A stretch of DNA of 64,000 nt. It comes from Chiridota heheva (Eukaryota > Echinodermata > Holothuroidea > Apodida > Chiridotidae). The notes under the pieces were generated by a model. That model was not told where the DNA came from, ran no database searches, and saw nothing but the letters and a program-made list of their open reading frames with translations. This document shows, in pieces, positions 23,817 through 34,009 of the stretch; positions within the stretch are counted from its first letter, which is position 1; every line of letters begins with the position of its first letter. The stretch covers positions 507,001 to 571,000 of the forward strand of contig JAIGNY010004446.1 of assembly GCA_020152595.1 (NCBI GenBank). Reading direction: 5' to 3'. Position numbers and translations under genes: made by a program.

Positions 23817-24190
23817 GCGTGTATGAAATCTTTCTTGTCTGTATCCCTATTCTTAGGATGTTAGCACAATACCTCAATTGTTTGTTGAGTTGACACTCAA
23901 GTCCATCTGCGGTCGCAGACATTTACGCCGAATTAACAAAAAACTTGGCGTGGAGCCTAACTTGATTTTGAGTAGGATCGAAAGTCGGGTTTTCCACGCT
24001 AAAAGACAATTTTAGAGGAAATTGGGTACACTTTTCCGTGTATGGTATTTTTCTTGTCTGTATCCTGTCCTTAGGCTGTTAATCACGCTCCAAGGAGTTG
24101 ATTCTCAATTGTTTCTTGACTTGATAACAGGATCTGAAGTCCATCTCCACGCTAAAAGGCCATTTTAGAGGAAATCGAATACCATTTTAT
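23817..24190 (+). repeat. Two-copy degenerate tandem repeat
   Basis: TTTCTTGTCTGTATCC, then CTTAGGATGTTA or CTTAGGCTGTTA, then AAGTCCATCT, then CACGCTAAAAG(A/G)C(A/C)ATTTTAGAGG occur in the same order twice, with the second copy shortened. No coding signal. Its position between a LINE tail and LTR-like sequence suggests transposon-derived DNA. Confidence 0.6.
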
Positions 24191-24454
24191 CGAACGCTTA
24201 AATTTTCGCGATGCTAAGGATTGGATTGGTGTGATGTGGTTTTCAAGTTATGGACATCAGATGTGCAGCAGTGGTTTACATTAAAAACAAGCTCATTTAA
24301 TATTTTCTAGGGTTTTATATCTTTCGGGCACGTATCTATCGTTTTTCGATTGCTAGAACTGATTATCTTCAGGATTAAAGGTAATGTATAACTGGATTTT
24401 GTTTGCATACGACATTCAGTTAATTCCGTGTGTTGCAATAATTGTAACCCTTCT

Positions 24455-24525
24455 GTCAGATAGAAGAAAAGAAACTCCACTTGGATAATATACTGCTGAC
24501 TTTGTATTTCTTGAATCAGGTGTGT
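24455..24525 (+). repeat. Extra copy of the gypsy LTR edge plus its flank
   Basis: About 65 bp from GTCAGATAGAAGAAAAGAAA through CTTGAATCAGG match 25,250-25,316 almost exactly. Only the right part of the match (ACTTTGTATTTCTTGAATCA) is shared with the LTR at 31,432. The left part is therefore either more LTR sequence lost from the right-hand copy, or flanking DNA duplicated with the LTR edge. The following 24,530-25,250 shows no gene. Confidence 0.6.
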
Positions 24526-25287
24526 TTTACATGTGCATGGTTCATTACACAACCGCGATGGATAAGCATCTTACATAGCATCTTCGATCATACATCACTC
24601 ACTTGCTTCCGACTTTCACGTATATATACACATTCCGACATACACATTCTGACTCACTCACGCACAAACCAACATACTAACACTTCTCTCAAAAATGATC
24701 ACACACAGCCGTACGACCAAGCCTCTCATTCCAACATTTCTTCATGCAAACAATTCACCAAGATTTAGTTAAAACTAGCATTTTGAACTTTAGCATAATA
24801 TTCCTACTCTGCAAGCCTAGAAATCTTATTCTTATTATGGTAGTCATGGTTACCGAGAGCTAATCAATTATGAGCAAGCATTACTATCTGTGTGCAATTA
24901 ACATTAGGAAAATCCTAGGTTTCTACAGAATAATGGATCAATCCATTCATTGATTAAATTTCACCACCACAGTATTTCCTCCTCAGGAGTCTGCTATGGT
25001 GTAAATAAGCTACCCCTGTGTGACCAGGGAGCTCTTACTTTGATCGGTATAAACCTTTGCTATATAGCATGCATATGGTACTACTGCATTGCTTTAGAGA
25101 ATGATGCTTGCTGTAGGTCTAGTTGGTGAATCTCTTGAAATACGAGTGATGAGTAGCAAGATAAACAATTTAAACTATAGCATAAGCATCTAGGAAGTTA
25201 CCTGGTTATACACATCTATAAACAAAAGTAAATGGAAGCTACATACCGGTCAGATAGAAGAAAAGAAAATCCACTTGGATAATATAC

Positions 25288-25976
25288 TGCTGATTTTGTA
25301 TTTCTTGAATCAGGTGGCACACCTTGGCACACCCAGGTTCCTTGGCTTTTTCATCTAGCAAGCGGACCATTCCATTTTGAAAAAGTTTCTCTGAAAATTA
25401 TACCCCAATTTATTTTAGATCCTTCACACACTCCCCTGCGAGAAAATGAGTGCCCAATTTTAAGGTAATTGGCATTATTTGAAAATTGTGCTTTACTGGA
25501 AGGTCACGTTAAAGTCATTTTCTTCTATCTAACCTAGTCTATCAAATTTTGTACAATTATCTACATAAGTTTAACCATATCTTCCGTTGTCCCTCAAACG
25601 TTTGCTTTGATAACTTACAGAAAATACTGTTGGCGTATGGTTATCCTGGTACGTTAACGATAGAAATCGTGTAAGGGAAACATGAGTATGAACATTTATT
25701 GATAGGGAATAATCTTTAGACGAATCGGTACAGTTTCTTGCCATACCTGTGACTGTTAGAGATCAATTTCAACAAGGAATTGCGCGGTTTCACAGAAATT
25801 GGCACTCTAGATACTCTGTATCTTTACCAATGAATACAAAATATTTCGTCACACCAGTGCTCAAATGGGTATCATACAATTATCTCAACATCACACAAAC
25901 AAGCTGTCAAGCTATTTCACTCACATCTGTTACCTTCATACTTGATATTCTCACTCTAAGGGTCACGTTCTCAACA
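25288..25976 (-). repeat. Left LTR (3' LTR) of the minus-strand gypsy element
   Basis: It starts TGCTGATTTTG and ends TTCTCAACA, giving TG...CA ends. Its first 145 bp match the LTR at 31,432-31,567 (ACAAGCGGA-CATTCCATTTTG..., AAAATTATAC-TCAATTTATTTT). The remainder has no partner because the right LTR is cut short. The right edge is set from the end of the polyprotein tail and the CA end, so it is an estimate. Confidence 0.65.
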
Positions 25977-25987
25977 TCACACTAATT

Positions 25988-26512
25988 CTAGAATAGATGT
26001 ATTTGTTGTTGGTACCGCTGGCTGTGCGACCACTGGAGTAAGTTCATCTGGTGCCAAGGGTATCCCGCAGTGGGCAGGTGCAGTGGTTCATACCATTGTT
26101 GGGATGATCCTGGGAACAGACTGCTTCTAGTATCGTAAAGAGCATCAACCTGTGGGTTGTGGTACTGCCGAACACCTGGTCGGTTATATTGCAACCCTCT
26201 AACAGGACGTCTGTTCCTCGTGGGGTGTGTACTTCTATGGGATTCTTCATTTGCCAGGATAGATCGCTCTCAGGCTAGTTCTGGTGTCAAGGGACTGTAA
26301 GAACCCCTTTCTCTGGTGGCAGTAGAGTGTTGCTGGTTACTAGTTGGTTGATTGTCAGTGTCACTAGAAACAATGGTGTTAGATTCTGAGGGTGGTTCTT
26401 CATGCTGATCTGGTGGAGAGTCAAATGCACTATCTGTTTGGTCTCCTGGAACTCTGGTGCTCGACGAAGTAAGGTGGGGGGGGGGGGGTGGAATCTTCAA
26501 TTCACTGTCCAC
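25988..26512 (-). pseudogene. Gypsy polyprotein tail after integrase
   Basis: The minus-strand frame is rich in Pro, Ser, Thr and Gln (LKIPPPPPHLTSSSTRVPGD and TDNQPTSNQQHSTATRERGS). A shifted frame continues NRPGVRQYHNPQV. A run of 12-13 G at about 26,474-26,487 gives the poly-proline and is a likely slippage site. No enzymatic motif is expected: gypsy elements of this kind often end in a low-complexity tail. Confidence 0.6.
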
Positions 26513-27847
26513 TGCACTACACTTTCTGCTGCTGCCTTGGTTATTGTGGGTTTAGAATATGTCACCTGTTGAGCCTCTGCAGGGTTAATCTTAAACGGAG
26601 GAATAGATTCCAGCTGAATGAAGCCACCCGGGAGAAGGAGATTACGATGAACCACTCGATGCCTTCCATTTCCCTTTTCGGGTTGCACTTCGTAAACGGG
26701 CGAGTCTGAATTCATTTGTTTCACAACTACATGTACCGCATCTTCCCAAAAGGACTTACGCACAAGAACCCTATCGCCTACTTGAAAACCTAAACAAGTT
26801 TGTTTTCTTTTCGTAATAAGTTTTGTTTTTGACTCCTGATTGTTTGGTTCTCTTGCTCGCACGAGCGTAGGTTTCATTAATTTGGTTCTTCCATCTTTCA
26901 GCAAGTTCCGTGGGTTTCTTGGCTGTGGGATCGTTCGAAAAAGTCCAAACATGAGATCAACTGGGAGTTGTGCTGATCTTCCAAATAAGAGGAAGAATGG
27001 GGAAAACCCTGTAATGTAGTGGCGCGTAAAGTTGTAGGCATGTACAACCTTGTTCAGGTAGTCCTTCCAGTTTGACTTTTGTGACTCTGGTAGGGTACGC
27101 AACACGGAAAGAAGTGTTCGGTTGCAGCGTTCGGCCTGTCCGTTTCCCTCTGGATGGTAAGGGGTTATGCGTAATGACGAAATCTTTGAGTATTCGTGTA
27201 ACTTCTTGAAGAGTCTATTCTGGAATTCTTCACCTTAGTTATGGTGAATCCGTTGTGGGAATCCAAACCTCAGATTAAAGTACTTGAACATTGTGTCTGC
27301 CGCTGTCTTGGCTGACTTTTTACGGGTGGGGTATGCTTGGCTAAACTTTGTAAAGTGGTCGGTAATCACGAGTATTTATTCAAAGCCACCACTGCTTCTC
27401 TCCAAGTGCAGTAGATCAATGTTGATCAGTTCAAATGGTTGGGTTGTAGTAATTGGTGATAAAGGAGCTTTGTTTTGTCTGTTTGGTTTTTTTGCATCAC
27501 ACATGGGAACACTTTCATAGTGAAATGCTTTACATCTCTTTGCAGTTTTGGCCAAAAAAATTGTCTCTTGCCAGAGCCGTCAATTTCTCAGATCCCAGCT
27601 GTCCCATTTCCTGGTGAAGTTCCTTGTACACCAAATGTCGGAAGCATTTGGGGAGCACTATCTGTTTTCGCACTGTTGTTTGCCTATACAGGATACCATT
27701 GTCGTCCACCACCAGCTTCTTCCATTCACGCAACAAATTTGATACACTTTTTGGGAGTTTTCTAATATTCCTTGAACATGGTCTTTTGTCCTCATTCTTG
27801 AATCCCAATACTAGTCCAATGACTGGATCATTGCGTTGAGCTTTCAA
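26497..27847 (-). pseudogene. Gypsy integrase, broken
   Basis: N-terminal zinc-binding part at 27,530-27,847: [20 protein letters not shown], where the second zinc-ligand His of the usual H-x3-H is Gln. Core at about 27,100-27,500: [12 protein letters not shown] with the first catalytic Asp, then a TAA near 27,376, then RFGFPQRIHH followed by Asn and a TAA at 27,235-27,237 where the second Asp is expected, then ITPYHPEGNGQAERCNRT with the catalytic Glu. C-terminal domain at 26,497-27,105: SNWKDYLNKVVHAYNFTRH, SPFFLLFGR, LGFQVGDRVLVR. It would integrate element DNA if intact; here the zinc site and active site are both damaged. Confidence 0.85.
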
Positions 27848-28060
27848 AATATCCTTGCAGGTGAAGGATTTAATAGGTGGAGCACCAACTAATTATGGGA
27901 TGCCTGAATTCACGATGACTGCCTCAATCCAAGCAGCCTCTCCATCTCTCTGGGCTATTACTGCTTCTATCACTGCCGACATCTCTGCATGAGGAACTTC
28001 TTTGTGCATTGGTCTGAGAAGTCGTCAATATTTCTTGCTGGAAGGTAACGAACTGTTAAA

Positions 28061-28380
28061 TTATAATCTGATAGCTGGGCAACCCACCAGTCCAGTTGCA
28101 TTGATCCGTGCTAAGGTCATGACATATGTAAGAGGGCTGTTATCTGTGAGAACTGTGAAGAATTGTGCATAGTACACATAGTCGTGAAACTGTTCTGTAA
28201 CGGCCCAAATGAGAGCCAAGAATTCCAGCTTTTCGGAGTGAAAATGATAATTCTTTTCCGCGGCGGATAGTGTTCTGGAGCTATATCCAATTACCTTCAT
28301 GTCATTTCCTTGCTTCTGGTACAACATAGCTCCAGGGCCTTCTTTGACTCATCTGTATATAACACAAATGGCAAGGAGAA
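28061..28380 (-). pseudogene. Gypsy RNase H
   Basis: The frame reads VIGYSSRTLSAAEKNYHFHS and EKLEFLALIWAVTEQFHDYV, then FTVLTDNSPLTYV. These are the conserved Ty3/gypsy RNase H segments with the Glu of S-E-K-L-E and the Asp of T-D-N. The first Asp lies in LYTDESKKALE in the adjoining frame at about 28,330-28,350, so a frameshift crosses the domain. Confidence 0.8.
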
Positions 28381-29291
28381 GTCTGGGAAGCCTATGATTG
28401 GTGGTGTAATCATGTAATGAATCAGCTTACCCAGTGTTTGCCTGTGCCATTCAGTCCACATTACGGGAAATCTGTATAGGGTTTGGTTGTCACGTTTCTT
28501 TCTGTTAATCTTGACGTTTTTCTTGAATTGTTTTTCAGGTATTGTTGCAACTTCAGGATCAGGCTTCTTCAACAATTCATGCAAAGGTTTGGCTATCTTT
28601 GAAAAATGTGGAATGTAACGACGGTGTTGGCCTATAAGTCCCAAAATTTGTTGCACTTCGACAACTGTTTTCGATGTTCCTCATTCAGAGCCACCATACC
28701 TTCGACATTGCTGGAATCTGCTATGTACCCTTCAGCTGAAATTATTCTTCCAAGATATTTCACTTCTTTTTGAAACAATTTACATTTGCTGAACGGAGTT
28801 TCATTCCACATTGTCTCATCCTGTGGAGTACCGTTCGTAATCTTTCAACCTGTTCCTCGAAAGTAGAGCTGTACACCAGTAAATCGTTTTAAATAGGTAA
28901 GGCAAATGTTGTGGTTCAATCCTTCCAGTGTGTTTTCCATACATCGCAAAAATACAGCAGGTGCATTTTTGAAGCCAAATGGTATGCGGGCCCACTCATA
29001 ACGTCCCAATGGTGTAACAAATGCTGTGAATGGTCTGCTACTTGGATGCATGAAGCCCTGATGGTATGCCTTACCTTCGTCAAGTGTTTTTTGTATGTGC
29101 ATCTGAAGATTATCGATACAACCCAAACCACTATCATCACGTGCAAACGCCTCTGACTTCTCTCTTATCATTTCCTGAGCAATTCTTTGTTGTTCCTTGT
29201 TCAAATTTGTTAAGTCAACCGTTGGGTTTGACTGTCCCTGGGTGGTGTTCACAACGACAGAGCAGATATTTGCTGTCTCTACCTGTGGCAA
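28297..29291 (-). pseudogene. Gypsy reverse transcriptase with internal deletion
   Basis: From right to left: [14 protein letters not shown], then directly [20 protein letters not shown], then [20 protein letters not shown]. The segment that should lie between the first two (fingers region) is missing. LD-x-GKAYHQ holds the first catalytic Asp. The Y-x-D-D box is destroyed: the matching place reads CLTYLKRF. A shifted frame continues, and GLIGQHRRYIPHFSKIAKPL (the connection segment) follows at 28,560-28,650. Not functional. Confidence 0.85.
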
Positions 29292-29578
29292 CCGGAAAGG
29301 ACAGTTTTTACTGACCGCAAAGTCCCAAGTACTGTTCTCACATGAAGTACAATTTCATGGATGCTGTTATTACTAGAGGCTATTTTGATGGTACAGAATA
29401 GAGCTCTAGGAATATCAGCAAGTGTTTCGATAATCTTAAGTCCTTCCGGCCACGGATAGAAGAGGTCAGGTTCGAACATGGCAGTCAAACCCTTTGGACT
29501 CCTCGTGTATACATGGCATTTCAATAGACATGGTTGCCCCCTTGGTATTTTGACTGGCATCCGTGGTGACCTGACCAA
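29279..29578 (-). pseudogene. Gypsy pol linker between protease and RT
   Basis: The frame reads MPVKIPRGQPCLLKCHVYTR, SPKGLTAMFEPDLFYP and [13 protein letters not shown]. This matches the beta-rich segment that follows retropepsin in this lineage (IPRG...V-x-N...). No catalytic residues are expected here. It is in a different frame from the protease piece at 29,761-30,132, so a shift lies between them. Confidence 0.55.
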
Positions 29579-29760
29579 TGCAATGTTGTCATTAGCAGTT
29601 TACAAAAAAATGATAAGGGGTTTTGTACTGATTGGTGCCACATTCTTGAAGATATTCCTCATTGCAGATAGGAGTATGGAATCTTTACAGTTGTTCTGCA
29701 TTAGTAATACACAGATGGCGTTGAATCCTATGATGGGCATGTCCATGGGTTCCCTTGTTA

Positions 29761-30132
29761 TCAGGATGGTTCAGTGGGTGTCGGAGTGTGTTCGTGATGA
29801 GATGCTAGCTGGAAAGTGGCTTTAATGTAGCCCTCGTAAAGCAACTCCATTCCATTCGCCATTCCTAGTTGCAAATCATCTTTTAGCAGTGCCTTTACTG
29901 GTCTAATATTTGCCTTCGACATAGTTTGGAGGAGCCAAGAATATGGGATAATTGACACTTGAGCGCCAGTTTCCCATAATGTTTCTGTATGTTTCCCATC
30001 AAGGAGACACTGAACTGCACACTTCTTTCCAATGAGGTTAGTAAGTTTTGCATCTTGCCTTGGGGTGAGGACATCTCCTGTCAAACATGTACTCACAGAT
30101 ACTCCTGTTAGTCCGAGGAACATTCCATTCAC
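29761..30132 (-). pseudogene. Gypsy aspartic protease (retropepsin) with Asp-to-Glu change
   Basis: The frame reads CLLDGKHTETLWETGAQVSI, then IPYSWLLQ. Retropepsins need the motif D-T/S-G-A; here the codon is GAA, giving E-T-G-A. The change is visible in the DNA (ATGGGAAACTGG on the coding strand). It would be expected to abolish cleavage of the polyprotein. An upstream segment (GLTGVSVSTCLTGDVLT) fits the usual protease lead-in. Confidence 0.8.
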
Positions 30133-30189
30133 TACGGCGACACCCGGTCCCCTTGGGGCGCTCTCTATACGTTTCCCTGTCTGCGTTGG

Positions 30190-30300
30190 TTACAACCTCT
30201 GGCTATGTGGTCATCCTTACCACAGATGAAACAATGTTTGCATTCATCTCCCTTGCCGTATTCTCTACAGGAGGGACAACCTCTCACTCTGCGCCTAGAC
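30190..30300 (-). pseudogene. Gypsy nucleocapsid zinc knuckle
   Basis: The minus strand reads CPSCREYGKGDECKHC, then FICGKDDHIARGCNQR. CFICGKDDHIARGC is a classic C-x2-C-x4-H-x4-C knuckle that binds genomic RNA. The basic residues before it (RRRVRG) fit a nucleocapsid. It sits between the capsid-like frames and the protease. Confidence 0.8.
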
Positions 30301-30580
30301 TGTTTTCCAGGCAAATTGTTGTTTTTTTGCGGTTGGGGCGCAGCGAGCTCAGCTCTTACAATTCTTGTAATTTATTTAGATATTTCACTCAGAGCCTTTT
30401 CTGGAAAAGAGGCATGAGGGGTTGTTTCAACAGGACACATTTTCATTTTCTTGGTCCCCTTTCAAGCTTCCGGGTCCTTGCCCCCTCTAGTGGCTAGAGG
30501 CTAGTTTCACATCCTGAAGAAGTTTCTCATTACTTGTCTTTGTATCCTGAAGCAATGACTTAAGGTCTTATCTAATATTG

Positions 30581-31322
30581 TCATTTCTCAAACCTGTTGG
30601 AATCATACACAACATTTGAATTCGGATTGCCATATGCAGTGAGAATTTGTTGTTTGATATCAAAGACCCTTAGCAGGAAACTGTCAGTAAGCATCCTCTC
30701 TGGCAGACTGGGTTGCCGTGGATAACTCTTGATACAGCTCTGTGGTGTCTTTTTCCTTGCAATAAGATCGCAGGAATTGAAGTAGGGCCGTAAGGGACAA
30801 ATATGGTGTCCTTTCAAGATAATTCTTAAGGTCCCCTGGGGCAATGGACCTGATGACTTCATTTTTAATTTCCTTGTCAGGATAATTTTCCCTCAATCCT
30901 GCTTTGATTTGATAGTTCAAATTGCCAAAGGAAAGTTTGTCTTTTTGATTTAGGAGCCCAATTTATCATCTAATTCTGAATTATCTTCAAAGGAGCAATG
31001 GCGCTGGAGTTTGGGTAATTAGGTTTTTAATGGACAATTCATTTTCTTTCTTTACACCCTTACCACCATCTTTTGTTATGATTTTGAAAACTATTTCCCT
31101 TACGTTCATTACGTACTTCAGAGATTTGTCCTCTGACCTGGAGTCTATTTGCTTCTCTACATGCTCCACAATTGCCTTATGTAGCTGTCTACGACTCATA
31201 TCTGCCACGGTGGTGCCCTCCTTATCCTGGATCTGAAGCAGCTTGCATACCTCTTCGAGCTGTTGGGCATCTAAAGTGAGAATTTCTCGCTGTAAGGTCA
31301 AGACCTCACCATCTAGAGCCAT
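30581..31322 (-). pseudogene. Gypsy gag (matrix/capsid part), broken
   Basis: The first frame (30,987-31,322) begins MALDGEVLTLQREILTLDAQ, then LEEVCKLLQI and DMSRRQLHKAIVEHVEKQI, a helical N-terminal region. The second frame (30,684-30,920) reads IKAGLRENYPDKEIKNEVIR and SLTALLQFLRSYCKEKDTTE, a helical capsid-like segment. The frame is lost between them and again near 30,690. The ATG at 31,320-31,322 lies about 110 bp inside the LTR edge, a normal leader length. Confidence 0.7.
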
Positions 31323-31431
31323 TGTTAGCTAGGGGATAACTCTTGTAGTCTCAATCATTCCTCTGAAGGAATAGTCCGGTCATCATACCCACGGCACTCT
31401 GCCGACTGCAGTCCTGGCAAGGTTGCCAAAT

Positions 31432-31567
31432 TGTAACTGATGACTTTGTATTTCTTGAATCAGGTGTGCTAGCAGGCTCCTTGACTGTTTTAGCTAACAA
31501 GCGGATCATTCCATTTTGCAAAGGGTTTTTTGAAAATTATACCTCAATTTATTTTCGACCCTTCGCA
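31432..31567 (-). repeat. Right LTR (5' LTR), truncated
   Basis: It begins TGTAACTGATGACTTTG beside the candidate primer-binding site and matches the left LTR up to about 31,567 (CGACCCTTCGCA versus AGATCCTTCACA). Similarity then ends abruptly and LINE sequence starts. About 550 bp of this LTR, including the expected promoter end, are missing. Confidence 0.7.
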
Positions 31568-31985
31568 TAATATAATGGAGAGGATTGCTGAAGAAGGTAA
31601 ATATCAATAGGACAGCGTCAGATTATTGGGGAACCCCAAACCAGAGCTAATGAAGACCAGACGTTTCGATAAGAACTGACTCTCTATGATTTTTCTATTA
31701 GGATGAAAACCAGCGAATTGCTTGTCCATCAATGCCATAACGGGAAGCTAAGCGAAAACAAAGATGATTATGATCCAAGGTGTCAAAGGAAGGCACTAGA
31801 AAATTCAAAAGTACCCAAATGGCTTTTTCATGATTGTCGAGAGCGATGAGAAAGTAAATTTGTATACAAAGAAAAGCAGTCTCCGTGAAGTAATGTGGCC
31901 AATTTGTTGACTGCAATTCGGCATGTAAGGCATTAACATTATGATAATCTTGATGTTCCGAAACGGTAACTCTTTCCAATTATTT
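31567..31985 (-). mobile_element. LINE reverse-transcriptase fragment
   Basis: The minus strand reads HEKAIWVLLNFLVPSFDTLD, then HNHLCFRLASRYGIDGQAIR and WFSS, then after stops GVPQ...LLIFTFFSNPLHYI. These are reverse-transcriptase motifs of CR1/Rex-like LINEs (LLDLSAAFDTVDH, WFSSYL, GVPQGSVLGP-x-LF). It abuts the truncated gypsy LTR. The region to its right (32.0-33.1 kb) shows no gene. Confidence 0.7.
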
Positions 31986-33118
31986 TCGATATCTTTAATA
32001 ACTTTGAGATATATCATGCATCACATTATAACATAGCAAACCGAAAACAACATATATTAAGGGTTAGTCACCCCATAAAAACCCAAGCTGATACCACCAC
32101 TACCAAGGAAAAATGCAGAAGAACTAACTAAACAAGATCAAAGATGTCCATAGTTATTAAAGAACTTATCAACGTTGACTTTGAAATTGTGAAGATACCG
32201 GAGGGGACCGAGCGGGGGAACAGGGGCTTTAAGAAAGAAAAGTCTTTTTTTAGAGAGAACAAGTGCCATTTTTAGGACATTGAAAATCTGTCCTCTTTGA
32301 TTATACATCTTATATTTTCATTGATTTGTTAAAGAAAATGACGCAAATTTCGTCCTAATGGAGACTATAATTGAACGAACAATGCTTTGCACAAATGTAC
32401 TCAATTTCAAGTTTCCCCAAAAGAAAATACTGGGGCCTGACATCTTAATATTACACTTTCTTTCCTTTGTTTTTCCGGTCTTGATAGAGTGTGCGAGCAT
32501 CCATAAAAGAAATAGTATTTTTTATATATCTATTTGTATTAATTTATTTATTTTATTAATGGACCCATGCACGGTAAAAAAAATACGGTATGAACACGGG
32601 ACATTATCATAGACTGAAGTGTCCTCCCCCACCTACTTTTAGAAATACAAAAAGTGTCCCTTTACAGAGATAAACACTTATGTCTCATCAATTGCTAAAA
32701 TTTACCAGTGAGGCACCTTTAATTAGGAGGAAAAAACTTACACTGACTCGCTAAATACCAAGTGTGAATTTAGGTTATCTTGTCTAATCAATACCGATAC
32801 ATCGATTTTAATTTAATTCCAGCAAGAAAGTAATGAAATGGTTTGCTTAAGACCTCTTATTTTACTTGTAATTTGATTCTAGACGCGCTAGCCTCTTCTT
32901 GTTACGTCACCTATAAGAGCGTACTTTGAAGTAGTTGTTTCTCATCTGTCATGCGTTTCATTTGTTTTATTTAAGTTTTCACTTAACAGTTTCGTGTTGC
33001 ATGTCTACACTGAAGAAGGGCTTAGGAAGCTTTGTATTCCATTTTCTTCTGCATATTTGCACGTCAAGATGCGGTATATTTTGCAGCTATGCTGCATGGA
33101 CCCTATATATATATATAT

Positions 33119-33305
33119 AAAATGACAATGTCTCTAGCCAACAGATTATTTTAAAAACTAAATATTTCGAAAACTCCTGTTTAAAATACAATAGCAATTG
33201 TCAAGGAAAACGTACATCAACTTCATACCACTGAAGAAGGAAACAGGAGTTTTCGAAATATTTGGTTTTTAAAATAATCTGTTGGCTAGAGACATTGTCA
33301 TTTTT
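33119..33305. mobile_element. Foldback element: long inverted repeat with FReD-flank loop
   Basis: The arm at 33,119-33,182 (AAAATGACAATGTCTCTAGC ... CGAAAACTCCTGTTT) is matched in reverse by 33,240-33,305 (AAACAGGAGTTTTCG ... GCTAGAGACATTGTCATTTT), nearly perfectly over some 60 bp. The loop of about 57 bp contains AATACAATAGCAATTGTCAA and AAAACGTACATCAA, also found at 33,690-33,725 and, diverged, at 43,960-44,010. It could extrude as a cruciform. Short (TA)n lies on both sides. Confidence 0.8.
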
Positions 33306-33349
33306 TCCTATTTTGTTTTGTTTGTAATGGTCAATGCATGGAACTTATC

Positions 33350-33658
<309 letters not shown>

Positions 33659-33827
33659 AAATGTTTCTTTTACGTCTTTCAGTGTGGAAAAATACAATAG
33701 CAATTGTCAAAGAAAACGTACATCAAATCATAAATTAACTATTCAAACTTCATCATTTATACTGAAACGAGGTTGGTTATACTTAAAGATCAATCAACCA
33801 TGCCATACGAAAAGTTATCATTTCCAT

Positions 33828-33905
33828 GAATTTCAGTACGACACAACTGTTAAATGTATTCCACTTATTGCATTAAACGTATCTGCCAAACATCTTCAAA
33901 CAAGA
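33828..33905 (-). pseudogene. FReD terminal exon remnant 14 (internally deleted)
   Basis: The minus strand reads MFGRYV, stop, [18 protein letters not shown]. It aligns with remnant 19 (GRYVQGGSCPSYECNRWKSF, SSSSLKFKEM) with the QGGSCPSYE residues deleted. Flanks on both sides also match the 43.15-43.45 kb locus (GTGGA(A/G)AA-TACAATAG, CATTTCC(A/T)TGAATTT), so this is a segmental copy. Confidence 0.6.
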
Positions 33906-34009
33906 AAGAAATCCATGGAGTTGATGATCCCATCACCTTAAGCATACGGCATAGGTTGGGAAATAAGCTAATGATAATTTTAACTACTATATGGGGGAAA
34001 TAGTTAGAA

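Larger units (their letters stand above)
25288..31567 (-). mobile_element. Ty3/gypsy LTR retrotransposon, decayed, about 6.3 kb
   Basis: On the minus strand, from right to left: a truncated LTR, a candidate primer-binding stretch (TTTGGCAACCTTGCCAGG next to the LTR end), gag with a CCHC knuckle, retropepsin, reverse transcriptase, RNase H, integrase, a proline/serine-rich tail, and the second LTR. RT before integrase is the Ty3/gypsy order. Protease, RT and integrase have all lost catalytic residues and frames break often, so the element is dead. The reading frames run against neighbouring plus-strand FReD copies. Confidence 0.9.
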
